Below, piece after piece: positions 11,201 through 23,825 of a DNA stretch of 64,000 nucleotides (positions are counted from its first letter, which is position 1; each line of letters opens with the position of its first letter). The notes beneath the pieces are model-generated. The model saw only the letters and a list, made by a program, of their open reading frames with translations. It had not been told where the DNA came from and searched no databases. A program made the translations under genes and the position numbers. The DNA lies in the NCBI GenBank assembly GCA_003117195.1, contig BDSI01000004.1:1731290-1795289 (forward strand). Reading direction: 5' to 3'. The DNA is from Eudorina sp. 2006-703-Eu-15 (taxonomy: Eukaryota; Chlorophyta; Chlorophyceae; Chlamydomonadales; Volvocaceae).

Positions 11201-14200
11201 GCCGCTGCTCGAGGACCCCGCCTCCTCCGCCGCCGCCGCCGCCGCTGCCGCGAGCGCCTTGTTCAGGTGCGCGTTGTGCTCCACCTGGCGGATAACACGG
11301 GGGGCAGTTGAGAGGGCGGGGTTCAAGAGGATTGCCCGGCCCCCGCATCCGCTCGTCAGGGCGCAGCAGATGGAATCCAGGCGTGGACTAGCCCCCCCCC
11401 GGACCGCGGGCAGGCAGCTCGGGGCGGAGCAGGGGGAAGGAGTCCAGGGAGGGTTGGCCTAGCGCTTGTGACGCAGCCCGAAACCATTGCAGGCGATTCG
11501 GGTGGTGCCACAAGCACTTGCCGGGCCGCAACCTCGGCTTCCGCACGTTGATCCCGCATCGCACCTTTTGCGTCCAGCTGGGTCCAACCCGATACCCTCC
11601 AACGTCCCCCCGGTTGCACTCCGACCCCCAGGGTTTGGTTTGTCCTTACACATCCAACCCAAGACCCCCGGCCCCACCTCCAGTGCCCGGTATTTGTCCA
11701 TCAGTACACTGAGCTTGTCCTGCAGCAGCTCGTTCTGCGGCAGTGAAGGCCAGGCAAGGGACGTGCGCAAGTCCATGAGGCCAGGCAAGGAGGCAAAGAT
11801 ACGGTAGTGTGGCAAGGTAAGGAGGTGCGCCAGGGTAAGAAAGGCAACTGGACACCGGCACGGTGTGGGACATGGGACATGGGACACCACCGCAAGGAGC
11901 GCGCGGGCTCCAGCGGTCGCGGGCGCGCGCCCGTCCGCCCCGAAGGATCAAGGGAGCGAGCGCGCGGATCCCCCCCAACCCAGCCAGCCGGCCAGCCAGT
12001 CCGACGCGCGGAATCCGCCTGGGTCCGGGCAGCCCTTTCCTGGCGGCATGCGTACCTGCATGTTGGTCCGTCCGACCATCTGCTCCTTCTCCGCGACCAC
12101 CACCTGGCGGGACACACACACACCATCCATTCATTATATGGGCCGGGCAATGGGTTTAATATATACGCATACGGGCAAGCTATTGGGCGCCACTCGGCCC
12201 CTTACATGTCACGCACTCCTGTTCTGCCTGCTTAAATACACATACACACACACCGGAGGCACGTCGCAGGTTTTGGTAAGTATATGGGCATGGGCGGTTC
12301 TGGGCGGGTTTCTCATTATACACACCGGAGGCCGGTGTGGTACTTGGTTTGGGTCGGGCGGATCTCTTCTCTAAACACACCGGAGGCCGGGTCGGGTCGG
12401 GTCGGCCGGGGTTCCTCGCGACACACATCATCCGGGCGGTCGCAGGCGAAGCGCCCAAGCATCGAGTCATGTTGGGTGTGCCCGGGTTCGTTCTTCGGGT
12501 TTATTCCTTTTTTCAATCTAACCCAAGCATCGGCGGGCACCCCGCGTGCTCTCTCGGGCCGCCCGTCAACCCGCCCCCACTGAGCACAGAGATCGTGACA
12601 TGCCGCCAGACACGCCCGCGCCCCTCAACCCCTGGGTCCGGGTGGGGCCCTGTCACTGCAGACTTGCCTGCCCGGACCTGGATCCGCAGCCACGACCGGG
12701 ACCCTGCGTTCTGCCGCACCTTGAAGTGGCTCAGCTCGAAGGACTTTTGCTTAAGCTCCGTCTGCAGCGCCACCACCTGCACACGTGGTGGACGACACGC
12801 GGGGCGGAGGGTGGCCGGTTTGTGTGCGGGGGGGGAGGGTTGAAGGGGCCATCCGCGGTTTGCGTGGCTGAGACTGATGGGGCGCACGAGAGCGCCCACA
12901 GAAGGACACAGAAGGCTGTGTGCCCCCGGCCCCGCGCCGTCGCCAGCTCGGCATCTTGACACAGCCACATGCGGTCTCGCCCTGGGCCGTCCCTCCCGGG
13001 GCGCTGCTCTGCCCTGCCCTTTCCTGTCAACTCTCCTTCGCGCCCATGACCCCTCCCCCTTCCGCCGCGTCGCCACACACACCCACACCCCGGCTCCGTT
13101 TTCCTTACACACCTCGTTGTTTGGCGCCCCCCTACAGCCCTTCTGTCTTGCAACCAAACCAATACTCGCTCGCACGCGCTTGCCTACCCAATGAACTACC
13201 CGCGCCTCCCCATGGGGCGCTCCACACCCGGGCTCCCGGGTGCCCGGGTTTCGTTTCGGGTATCTTTCTTTTTCCAATTCAACCAGGGCTCCCCCGCTCA
13301 GGTTTCGGTGATCCGGCCCGCTGCCCCCACCTGCTGCTCCAGCCGCCGCGTCACCTCGGCGTGCGCCAGGACCGTCTTCTCGTGCAGCTTCTGCAGCTCC
13401 GCAAGCGCCGCCTTGGCCCGCAGCGCGTCCTCCTGCGCGGCGTCCCGCAGCTCCCGCAGCAGGCGGGCCTCGCGCTCGTACGCCTCTGGGGGTTGGGTTG
13501 AGAATGGGTTGGGTTGAGAATGGTTTTCGAGCGGGAGCGGAGGGCAGCGAACGGGGGCGGGGCCGGTGTGGCAGACATGCACACACCCCTCAGGGTGCGC
13601 GTCCAGTGCGGGAGCGGGTGAGAAGAAAGCAAGGCGAGGGGAGGGCCCCACGGGCCGGTGCGCACGGCGCCTTCCAGTGCACTGGGCAGGCAGACGGGTT
13701 CATCTGCGGATCCCCTCAACCCGGCAGCTGCGCATCGGCTGTGCCCCGTCCGTGCCCCCTCCGCGACCCATGCTCGCCGCCCCGCCCGTTCCTGTCCCTC
13801 CGCCCCTACGCCGCCCGGCGGCGGCGCTGGCGGTCCCGCACACAGCCGCCCCGACGTCCACCTCATACGTGGCCCTCGGCTCCCACCCACCCAGCCAGCC
13901 AGCCACCCGCCACCCCCTCACCCGCCGTCTCCACGCGGATCTTCTCCAGGTCGGCATGGGTGCGCTCCTGGAGGGGTGCCGCGGCGGAGGGCAGGAGAGC
14001 GCGGGGTGCGCAGGGGATCTCGATTCAACCCCTGTTTCCACACCTGCCCAGCTCGGTGGTGCACACACACTACCGAGGGAGGTGCGTGCAGGGAGGCATC
14101 CCGCGGGAGGCGACCAGCGTGTGTGTCAAAATGATCTGCGTGTCCGTATGAGCAGGGCCGATGGGGTCCCGGTCCCAGGGGTGCAAGGGATGGCGGGCCG

Positions 14201-17200
14201 CTGTGATATGGTGCAGTAACCCACCCAGCGACCCCCGGGTCAGGCCTCCGACAGCCCGGAACGCGACCCCGTCCCACCTGCAGCGCCGCCAGCTCCTTTT
14301 GGAGCCGCGCCTCCTCGTGTCGGCCCTGTGTTAGAGAGTGTGGGTGTGGGGGCGTAGGGGAGTAGGGGAGGGGGAGTGCCGGGGGAGGGGAGTGCTATGT
14401 TGGCATAGGGAGTAGGGGAGGGGGAGATGGCGCATGTGGCAGGGCCGACATGCCGTTCCGGGGCCAGGGCAGGCCGCGACAGGGCAGGGCAGCGCGCGCC
14501 GGCTCGGATGGCGCGTTCGGGAGCGGAGCGCGAGCGCCGCCACCCCTACGGTACTGTAAGCCCCGCCAGGTGTTGAGCCCCCGCAGGACTGACGGCGCGA
14601 GAGCGGCGGGCGTCTGACGCCGGGCGGCTGACGACCGCTTCTCTCGGGACCCCGGGACGGATGCGGATGCGGAGGCGCGGCCGCCCACCCAGACCGCTGG
14701 GTCCCACCGGCAGCGGCCTGCTGGCAGCCCCCTGTGCCTCAACCCGTCCGCCTCTAACCTTGGTGAGCGCGCATGGACCGGAAAGGTTCGTTTCCATGAA
14801 CCGAGATAGGTCTGCTCCGACGAACCGGTGTGGACCGCGCGACCGGGTCGCATAGCGATCGGGTTCCCAGGCCAACCTCACGCGCGAGCTGCGCGCCTGC
14901 CTCATTCCTTCCCCCGCAAAGGGAGGAGAGTGCTTCGGCGGTCTTTCCGTTAGGGTTAGCAGCCCTTGGCCAGTGCTAGGCCCGGTCAGATATTTAACAC
15001 ACACACACATGCCTGCCTCGTGAGCGCTTCCCCTCCGCGCTGAGTCGTCTGGGGCTGGGGCTCTCACCTTGAGCGTCTCCGCCTCCATCAGCTTCTCAAA
15101 CAGCTCGTTCTGGGGTCGCGCGGGCGGGCGGGCAGGAGGGGTCGGGGATCGGGATCATGGGGGAAGTCAGCAGCGCAATCCAGGACCTTGATGTGCATGT
15201 GGATGTGTGCCGAGCTGAGGTGGCAAGGGGTTGCTGTGAAGCCTATGCGTCCTCCCGAAGACTCAGCGGCCTTGGGAGTTGAGACCACCTTGAGCACACC
15301 AGGCAGTTCCCCCGGGCCTCCAGCTTCCTGTGGGGGGAACCGGGTGGCAAAGGCCAAGGGACACCAAGCACACCAAAAGCAATTCCGCGGCCGTGCTTTT
15401 CGCCGCCCCACCTTCTGCCTGGTCAGCTCGGTGATCTTCTTCTCGCGCAGCTCCATCTCCGCCTCCAGCTTGCGCTGCTGGTCCGTCAGGAAATCAACCT
15501 GCCAAGTCCAGTCCCGTACGGTATGACACCGTACACCACAAGAGGCGGGCGTACGGGCATGCCATTGCACCGGGGTATGCGAAAAGAGACCGGGGTCAAC
15601 CTGTACGATAACCCAGACGACATGGGGACGCCCCGACAACCTCTCGGTGATTTCCTTCCGGGCATGTCTTTCGCCTCGATGGGGTCCTCCCCAGGACATC
15701 CCCTTTTGTCCTGCGGAGGGCCCCAGGACACCCCCTCTTGAGGGCCAACGCCCCATCCTTGAACCGTGCTCCCTTCCCGGTGCTTACCCCATCCGGCCCC
15801 TTTCCCACCCCACCCACGGCCCCCAGTCCGGCAGGTTATACAGCTTGCGGCGCACCCGCGAGTGTTGCCCGCTCACCTGTTTGGTGAGGTAGGCCTTATC
15901 CATCATGAGCATCTCCAGGGTGTGCTCCTTGTGGGTGGCGCTGGCGCGGTCGTTGGCGGCCTGGGCCTCCAGCTTCCTGGGTGTATGTTGGGGAGGAACC
16001 GGGTTGGGGTTCAGTTGAAAAGAGAAAAAACAGAAATGAACCCGGGCACAACCAGCCGGGTGGCCAAGGCCAGGGGACGGCGATTGCGGGTGTTGCGGTG
16101 TGGCAACGCACCGCTGTGGGGAACCCGCTGCTTCCGGAGGACCTGCCCGAAGTGGCCCGTAACGCGGGTGGCCATGGCCGCATCAGCGACAGGCCTGCGG
16201 GCCGAGGGCGTGCAGCCGGGAGGGGCTTCCATCCTCCAACCCAGCGCAGCCCATTATATCTACCAAGTCGGCGTTCCTCCACCCTCCCCTCCCATCCCCG
16301 GTCCCAACCCCGACCCACTTGTACGTCGCCTCCACCACCGCCAGCCGCTGGTTCTCCACCACCGCCGCGTCCAGCTTGGCGCGCAGCTCGTCGTACATGG
16401 CCCCCTTGGCGCTGCTGAGCTGCGCCGAAACCATGGCGGACTCCAGCTCCGAGGCCAGGCGGTCGATGCGCGCCTGCATGCCCTCAGTCACCAGCGCCAG
16501 GTCCTTCTCCCGCTCCGCCAGCGCCGCGGCGTTGCGGGCCGCCTCCGCCCGGGCGCGCGCCGCCGCCTCCTCCGCGCGCGCCCCGGTGTCCCGCGCGGCG
16601 GCCAGGGCGGTCCGCAGCAGCTCCGCCTCACCCTTGGACTCCGCCACCGCCTCATGCACCGCGATGCGGACCTGACCACCGGACAGACAGGTGGGCGCGC
16701 GGGCGGGCAGGTAGGTACGGTATGTAAGCGGCTGCCTGGACGGAAGGCTGCGGCTTGCCCCGCTGCGCCCCCGGGAGGACTGCCCTGGCATGCCACCTTT
16801 TGTCACTTTCTGCGCCCGACGCTGTGCTCCCACTGCCGCAGAAGATGTACTCCCGCCCGTCATCGCCGGCGATTTCTTCTTCTTCTTCTTCATCGTCATG
16901 CCCAGAGGCCGGTTGCCAGGCCGGCAGCAAGGCCGGCCGGAAAACATGCGCCCGCTGACTTGCTGGCTTGTGTCGACTGCCGCTGATGAGGCACAGGCGC
17001 CGTCATGATCGCGACGCAGCACGGCTGCTTGTCACTCTGCTCAGTCCTGCCGTACCTACCTTTTCAACGCACCCCCAGTGTCCGTAGGCCCCCTCATCGC
17101 ATCGCAGCGGCACCAACCCCGCCGCGGCCGCTGTCCAACGCACGCACGCCCCTGGGCGGCCGGGACATGGGCCACCTCGCCGCCGGCGACCCAAATCGCT

Positions 17201-18139
17201 GACAGACACCGCACCGCACCTCATCCAGGGCCGTCCTGGCCTCCCGGGGCAGCAGCCGCAGCTCCTGGTAGGTCGAGTCGGAGACGCGCAGGTCCGCCAG
17301 CTGGGCCTGGAAGTCGTCCAGCCGCAACCGCAGCAGCGGGGCGGCGGACTCCAGCTCCTGCTGCCGCGCCGCGAGCTCCCGCACGGTCCCGGCCAGGTGA
17401 GCCTACACAGGCGTGCGGGAGTGCCGGGGTGCGGTTGTGGGTCAGGGGCCGATACGACCGTGCCCAGTCAGGTCGCCTGGTAGGAGCGCGTGCGGTCGCA
17501 CGCAGAGACGCGCCAGGATGGGCGCCGGAAGGGGGGCTGTTTGGGGACTTGCGAGGAGGTGAGATGCAACGGCCCCACGGCGCAATCAGCCTGGGTTCGC
17601 GCGTGAAAGTGGTGGCGTGCGACGGGGCAGGGTGGGGCCTCACTCGCCTGCAGCTGGGCCGTTTCGGCGTTCTTGCGCGCCATGGCCTCCGAGTAGGCCG
17701 CCTGGATGGTCCGGTTCTCCGACATCAGCGCCATGACCTTCTTCTCCAGCACCGCCACCCGCTCCGCGTGGCCGGATGGGGCGAAGTTGCGTTTGGGGTT
17801 CGGCGAGCGGGCGGGCCGCTGCAGTGGCGTGCTGTCCAGCGAAGAAAGGGAGGGCGTGACGGACTCGCTTTCCTCTAGAGGGAGGCGCGCTTCACTGGCG
17901 GAGAGGCCGGTCAGAAAGCCCGTGCTGTCGGAGGCTTCCCCCCAGCTGCTGCGGCTGATGGGCGTGCTGTCGGCCGCCGCCGCTGCGCGGCGAGCCGCTG
18001 CTAGGGTGGCAAGGTCCTCCGCCTCCTCTTCGCTCGCAGCTGCTCGTAAGGCAGCCGCATCGTCACCCGACAGGCTGTCCGCATCCTGGTCGAGCTGCTT
18101 GATGAGACGCTGGATTTTGCTTTTCACCTTGGCAGCCAT
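8281..18139 (-). CDS. PIBF1: PIBF1/CEP90-like centriolar coiled-coil protein (19 exons)
   Basis: Exons (minus strand, 5' to 3'): 18139-17648, 17402-17220, 16671-16319, 15976-15877, 15498-15412, 15109-15068, 14325-14278, 13967-13922, 13485-13331, 12776-12720, 12103-12056, 11734-11678, 11284-11096, 10753-10730, 10248-10144, 9781-9722, 9370-9329, 9011-8901, 8430-8281. All phases close and give about 782 residues; human PIBF1 has 757. Residues 165-225 hold SDSTYQELRLLP followed by VRIAVHE, matching the PIBF1 block with FPEDQLS. DLEKIRVET, KSFELSHFK, SQPHAFLLE and RQALEGMKAVVVK fall in the same order as in the animal protein. Known PIBF1/CEP90 acts at centriolar satellites and distal appendages in ciliogenesis, which fits a flagellate alga. 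Exon 1 ends best with a GC donor (GC-AG intron). The last exon, Ala/Pro-rich, is the least certain. One exon is only 24 nt. Confidence 0.78.
9016..9050. repeat. (GACAG)n microsatellite in a PIBF1 intron
   Basis: About seven copies of the pentamer aggac lie immediately upstream, on the coding strand, of the acceptor of the exon ending at 9011. A repeat this close to the 3' splice site lies in the polypyrimidine/branch region of that intron. Confidence 0.85.
9141..9300. repeat. 20-bp minisatellite, eight units, in a PIBF1 intron
   Basis: Eight contiguous 20-base units of the form ggcccccacacgcggtccca, the outer units diverged and the inner ones identical. It lies between the exons 9370-9329 and 9011-8901. 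There are no unique spacers between repeats, so it is a minisatellite and not a CRISPR array. Confidence 0.9.
9571..9687. repeat. 52-bp near-perfect inverted repeat (hairpin)
   Basis: The left arm 9571-9622 and right arm 9636-9687 are reverse complements with two mismatches, separated by a 13-base spacer. It lies in the PIBF1 intron between exons 9781-9722 and 9370-9329. The left arm is itself part of a local direct duplication starting near 9538. Transcription would give a long stable hairpin. Confidence 0.85.
10845..10907 (+). repeat. Dispersed repeat family 'ACGTTACAGCGG', copy 2
   Basis: Contains aaggaacgttacagcggacc followed by a diverged middle with ggtatacaccctgg and caccagcag. It lies in a PIBF1 intron, antisense to the gene. 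It is the most diverged copy in its 3' half. Confidence 0.6.
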
Positions 18140-18561
18140 TGCCGTTGTGTCTATCAGTGGGAACAATAGGCATTTAATATATGGTTTAAGCAAGAGCGCA
18201 GGCTGTCGCAACTATGCCGTGACATCGTTATGGAACGTTGACTCGTTAGTGGGCAACCAAGCGCTGAAGGTCACCCGTGCACCAGTAAGGAGTAATTGCA
18301 ATGGCATGCGACATGTTATGGCCTGGCAGTATCTGTCAAGTTGGTTTCTGTTTCGCATTGAGCAGTACGGCTCGTCCAATTTTCTTTCTGCTATCCCGTT
18401 TGTGTAGCGATACATCCGCATTGTACTGTCCAGCTTGTCACTTGAAGATATTCTCTCCTGGTTTGCGCTGTCACGGACATCACGTTCCTAGTTCTTGCAG
18501 ATCTTCGCTGCATTACCTCTCGTAAAGCGCCAGCCCTTGGGCGGGCAAGCGGCCCGCAACC
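18140..18561. promoter_or_regulatory. Divergent promoter region, PIBF1-like / proteasome beta-2
   Basis: The two start codons are 422 bp apart on opposite strands, with no other gene between them. The interval is clearly lower in GC than the flanking coding DNA. No individual TATA box or transcription-factor site can be assigned with confidence, so the bidirectional promoter call rests on gene arrangement. Confidence 0.5.
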
Positions 18562-20225
18562 ATGGACTTCTTCGTTGGCATCAAGGGCAAGGACTTTGTT
18601 ATGGTATGCAGTGATACGTCAGCTAGCCAATCAATTATTAGCATGAAGCAGGACGAGGACAAGATCGTGCCTGTCGACGACCATAAGCTCTTCTGCATTG
18701 CTGGTGAAGCTGGAGACCGCGTCAACTTTAGCGAGTATATCATCGCCAACGTGAAGCTTTACGCGCTTCGAAACGGCACGGAGCTGAACACCAAGGCGGT
18801 GGCGAATTACACGAGGGGAGAGCTGGCGACAGCGCTCCGAAGCGTAAGCAGCATCTATGCGGCATCTGAAGTGGGGGGGGGGGTGAAAGGGAGCGATGGA
18901 GTGCGGCTCCTCTGCTTCGGAGGCAGCAGGGCGTGTGCAGCCTGCAGGTGTAAGCAGCACAATATTGTGAGGACTCCACATAACAGCATGGGACGCCAAA
19001 TGGAATCCTCTAATGGGTGTCTGTAGCAGATGGCAATCGCACGCAGAGCGCACCGTGCAAATCAATCGACGCTCGGCTTGCCTGTCTCCGGGCTGCCTGG
19101 AGAAGTCCCGGCGTGGTTGGTGTGGCCTACTGGGGAGTTCCATGCGGTGTTTGAAACCTTACTGAACACGGGATGCCCCTGGGCCTCTGAGATTTCATCC
19201 TGGCATAGGACCTGGGTCCAACCCGCACAACCAGATTGCAATACCTTGACTGTTGTCCCACGTGCAGTCACCGTACCACTGCAACCTACTGCTCGCGGGC
19301 TACGACAAAGAGACCGGGCCGTCCCTCTACTGGTTGGACTACCTGGCCACATTGAGCAAAATCAACACAGGGGGCACGGGCTACGGTGGGTGACACGTCG
19401 CGTGGGATGGACGAACGTTTCGACAAACTGACTGGGGGTTAGACTATACATCGACAGCGAGTAGACTCACAGCTTCCTCGTCGGGTGCATCGGGTACAAA
19501 AAACGAAACATACTGCCAGGACGGGATCGTTGGGGGAGGGAAGGGTTATAGGGTGGTATGGCGATTCTCAGCTTGTGCGGTGAAGGCTTTAGGTGGAGCC
19601 GAATGTCCTTTCTTAAAAAACAGGAAAACCCCACTCTCCTAATACGTGGGCTTCCGTTTTGTACAACCTAGGGTCTTGTTACGGTTAGGGTTGTCGGGAC
19701 GTATGCGCCGGGGTAGCAGCACGGCAGTTGCTGGGGCGGCAGCACGGCAGTAAGGAGTGACCGGGTGTAACGTTGCACTGTTGCACTGCACCGGTCAGGC
19801 AGTCCGTTGCTTCAACGCAAGCGCGACGCGACGGATTTTGGACGCGGCCTCGTGACTAGTGATTTTTAGTACGCGGAGCCGGAGCCAGCCCAAGCCGCAA
19901 TGCCCGCCTGAAGCGGAAACGCGGGGCTGGGCCGTCCCGGACCTGCCGCTTCCATGCTGTTGGGCTCCCATGTTCCCGCGGGCGATCCGCGTTTGTTCTC
20001 AGTCCTACTCTCATTCACCTTCCGTCGCTTGTGTACGGCCCAGGGTCGTACTTCACGCTGTCGCTTTTCGACAAGATGTGGCACCCCAACTTGACGGTAG
20101 ACGAGGCGGTGGCCATGATGGAGGCGGGCATCGCCGAGGTGAAGAAGCGCCTGGTGGTGGCGCCGCCGCACTACATCATCAAGGTCGTCGACAAGGACGG
20201 CATCCGGGTCGTCAAGAACGTCTAG
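18562..20225 (+). CDS. PBD1: 20S proteasome subunit beta type-2 (PBD)
   Basis: Three exons, 18562-18843, 19268-19385 and 20044-20225, give 193 residues, close to the ~200 of PSMB2/PBD. Donors are GTAAGC and GTGGGT and both acceptors end in CAG. The start MDFFVGIKGKDFVM is the beta-2-type N-terminus. Further family features are SDTSASQSI, GEAGDRVNFSEYI, NYTRGELATALRS, NLLLAGYDKETGPSLYWLDY, GTGYGSYF and the end VAPPHYIIKVVDKDG. This beta subunit is a structural, non-proteolytic member of the 20S beta ring (no N-terminal catalytic Thr is exposed). It is divergent from the PIBF1-like gene. A poly(A) signal TGTAA lies 365 bp past the stop. Confidence 0.95.
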
Positions 20226-20589
20226 TGACCCCTGGCAGCTGCGTGGGTGACCCAGATGAGGAAAGCTGCGATGGTGTGACCCTCTTCCGAGGACGACCTG
20301 GTAGCTGATAGCCACCGCCAGCTGGCCGCAAACGACGCTGTGTGAGGTGTCTGGCAGCGACGCGTCGAGGGGCATTTAGGTGGCGCGGCGGGGCGCGGCG
20401 CGGGGGCCTGGGGCAAGCGCCCGATTTTCAGTCGTGCCGGCGGAGGCGGTTCGCTTGGCGGCCGGCAGAGGGGGCAATTGTGTATGGCTGTCACAGCGAC
20501 GGGACGGCAGTGCTCTGACCGATGGTCCCGCAGCGCTGCCTAAACCCTAGTAGTTTGCCCAGCGCACGTGCGCCGATTGAGGAGGCGGT

Positions 20590-20594
20590 TGTAA
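20590..20594 (+). promoter_or_regulatory. Poly(A) signal TGTAA
   Basis: TGTAA is the usual polyadenylation signal of volvocine algae (established knowledge). This is the first occurrence I found downstream of the proteasome beta-2 stop codon, and the distance suits a typical algal 3' UTR. Confidence 0.5.
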
Positions 20595-21392
20595 GGGCGG
20601 TCCGCAGAGGATTTGTGCGCACCTGCAGGGACAGCTGTTTGCTAGGTGATGGGGGCAAAGTGGTAGCTAAGGGTACTCATGGCAGTGATATGGCCATATG
20701 ATACCGTACCGCGAGGTGCCTCCTGTTGACCTGCAGTGCGTGCTTGACCTCAGCCGCACGATGGATGTGGTTGAGGTCAGGTGCTGGCTGCCAAGCGCGC
20801 TCGTCCTCGTCCAGTGTGACGAGTGGGTAGGGCACTAAAGACGAGGTCCTCCTACCCGAACTGGATCACGGCCGACAGCGAGGAAAGACGACGGGGAATG
20901 AGGGTTCAGGAATGTAAACAATCGCCGGCATGGTTGATGTTTACTGCTTGCAGCGCTTTCTGTACGCGCTGTACAGGAGTGTTCTCGGGGTGAAACAGGT
21001 ACACAAACACCTCGTGCCAGTCCGATGGCATGTGGCACCATTGGCATGCGATTACGCCTGTTCTGCGCACAGGACTGAGAGCAGTGGATGCAATACCCCA
21101 GACAATGTTGTCAGCTGTTTGGCACCGACGGACGGTTGGGAACTCGGGCCCCGTTGCACGAAACTTGCAGCAAGTGGAGCATCTTGCCTCCCGTTGCTGG
21201 GGGGGTGGGGGGCAAAGTTTTTCCCCATGTGTAGCGTCGGTGTCAGAAAGCCGATTAGCCCTCTTGAATGTGATATTAAGGGTGAGGCTACTAACAAACT
21301 CATGCGCCTAACACCAGCACCTTCCCCTGAATCCTTAATGGATGATTATGTTTTTCAATTTCACATTAATTAAAAATACAAGAATTGATATA
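20595..21392. other. Intergenic, no supported gene
   Basis: Only short frames without family features. The right end is AT-richer; the T-rich tract of the minus strand near 21371-21377 can serve as the RNA polymerase III terminator of the adjacent tRNA gene. Confidence 0.4.
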
Positions 21393-21476
21393 TCCAGCCA
21401 GCCTGGATCGAACAGGCGACCTAAGGATGACTTTGATCATTACAGTCCTTCGCTCTTCCAGCTGAGCTATGGCTGG
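21393..21476 (-). tRNA. tRNA-Tyr (anticodon GTA) with 11-nt intron
   Basis: The minus strand folds as a full cloverleaf. The acceptor stem ccagcca pairs with tggctgg, the D stem gctc with gagc, the anticodon stem aagga with tcctt, and the T stem gcctg with caggc around the loop ttcgatc. The anticodon loop reads ct-GTA-a. An 11-base insertion (21429-21439) follows position 37, the canonical place for nuclear tRNA introns and typical of eukaryotic tRNA-Tyr. The discriminator base is A. A minus-strand T-run lies about 16-20 bases downstream. Confidence 0.92.
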
Positions 21477-23825
21477 TATGACAATGTAGCAAAATTGAAT
21501 CTATATATACGCACATGAGGTCAAGCACGCAGGTCAACAGGAGGCGCCTCGCGGTACGGTATCATAGGGCACAAATGTCTTGCACTTCGCATTCTTCGGG
21601 GGACAAATCGGCAGCTGTAGGGTCCAAGACCCGGAGACACTGCCCGAGCACCAGTACTGAAATATGGACGTGTGGCACAAGGTCCCTGGCCGAGCACATG
21701 CACCGCCTGAAACGCACTCGCACGCATCCAAACACATACTAATGCTGTGAGAAACTCTCTCTAGCAGGTCCTTTGGAACTTTAAGTCCATCCAACATCTC
21801 GTACCCCCGCCTCGTGGCCCACCGCCTGACCACATTGCCCCCCAGTAGTCAAACCAAAGGCTTTCGGCACATCTCTTCAAAACGGCATCACGGCATTGAA
21901 AGATGCGAAACGACCTTTGCCGTGTCCTTGAACTTCGAGTCATGCATCGCCATGCTGTGTTGTGGATTGCTTCTTCAAAACCTTACGTGGCCATACAGAG
22001 AAATAAAGTGGCCCGGAAATATCACATCTTCGTGTTGCTGTCCTCTCATAATCACCGGCCGGACTTGCAAAACTGATCACCTCACACTCAAGGCCCGTGA
22101 TATATCGTCCGAAAACTGCCGGCCTTCGGTCCCCTACTCGGACCCCGTTCCAACCAAAACCGCCAGCACCGGGTGTCGATCAGACGACGCACACCTCCCA
22201 AGGTCACGACAACTGGCCGCCCTCCGTTGGTGCCCAACCTCTCAGCAGCCCCGGCCGCTGTGCTCCGACGCCCCCGTCGCACCGCGCAAATTGGTCAGCG
22301 GCGAAGGCCCGCCAGTCATACACAGCGGCTCAAAACAGTGGCCACGGTCGAATGGCGCTGGGAAGTCACATCGCCGCGCGAATCCGATAAGCCGTCGGAG
22401 GCTCCCGCCATGCCTCCTGTTTCATTCATGTTTCGTTCATCCGTCCGTCCACAGCACGTGAGCCCCTGGCTTTTACCTTGCCGGTGCAAACCACGGCGTG
22501 CACGATTGCGGACTTCTGCACCAAATTCCAATGCAACAAAGAATAATATTTGGCCAACAGCACGCGCCGGCGCGATCGACAGCAGGGCCCCCGCACCTTA
22601 TACAACCATGCATGTCGGTACAAATACATACAATTGTACAACGCGAGGCCGAGCAAACCACACGCGGCTCCCATCCCCGCAACGTTCCTCCTGACGTCGT
22701 CGTTAAGAGCTGCAAGTCGCTGCTGTCCGTGGACCCCCACCCTCGGCAACGTCACTCCTGACGAAACACCGACAGCACCTTTGCAAAAGCCCCACGTCCC
22801 TCGTCCCCACGGCCGCGCATGGGTTACAAGCTGCGACCCGCTTTCATCAAAGCCCGCGTTGCAAAGCTCTGTGCCCAGCAGGACGCATGCGCGCGAAGGA
22901 GTGCACTGTGAGCTGGGTGCAGGGTGCCGGCGCCTCTCCATCAACCCGTGGTGCGGTGGATGCGCCTCGTTCCCCTGACGAAAGCGAGCAGGCGTGACGC
23001 GTGGTCCGCCGCGCTCATGGTGGGTGCACGGGTGGTGGGTGGGTGCGTCCGAGGGCCTAGGGCCAATGGAGCCACGGGCCTCTGACAGCGCCGGACCGCG
23101 CGCGGCCGGCCTTCAACCGAATCAACGTTAATGTACAACGCGCAGTACACAACAAACCGGCGCGGCAATAACAACGCCATTTCCGTAATCTGGACAGACG
23201 CGTAACAGACAAAACGTCAGCGTCAACTGTGCTGGTGCGCGTACTGTACCTGCTCACCAACAGCTTCTCAACCCATGTTCCAGGCCGCAAATGGGTCGGC
23301 GAATGTGGGGATGTGTGGTTGAGGGTATTAGGGCATCCGAGGCGCCTCCGCAGTCCTATGCAACAACAGAGCAGCGCCCATGCGCCTCGCTCGCCCGCAG
23401 CTCCGGGATGACAACTACGAAATAGCCCGAAATTTCGGCGCCGGGGCGCGTGCAGATGCAAAGCCTCAAGCCCGTCGCGCCGCCGCCGCGCCAACTTGAC
23501 GTGATCCCGCGCATGAATTATGGACTTCTTGAATATTGTACCGTTATGCCCGCATTAGCCCTCGCCTACAGCAGTCCGCCGGAGCCATTGTGCATTTGAA
23601 AACGATTTAACTGGCCTCGCCCGCAGCAACAAAAGCTTCCCATGGGCAAGAGAAAGGGATGCCCTATGCACCGCCGCCCCGTCCGCCCCCTCCGGCGTCC
23701 CGCCAGCTCGCACCTTCACGACCCATACCGTGCCCCTGACGGTGATCCCCCGCTGTCCCCGCGAAGCTCCAGCCGTGCACGGTGCGCTCCGGTGTGCTGT
23801 TGTCCACTGGCCCTGTCGGCGGTCG
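21477..23825. other. Intergenic / 3' flank of the phosphatase-like gene
   Basis: No frame with recognisable domains or a consistent splice series on either strand. A minus-strand TGTAA lies at 22824-22828, about 1 kb past the stop of the phosphatase-like gene, and might be its poly(A) signal. Composition is mixed, with simple CA-rich stretches. Confidence 0.35.
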
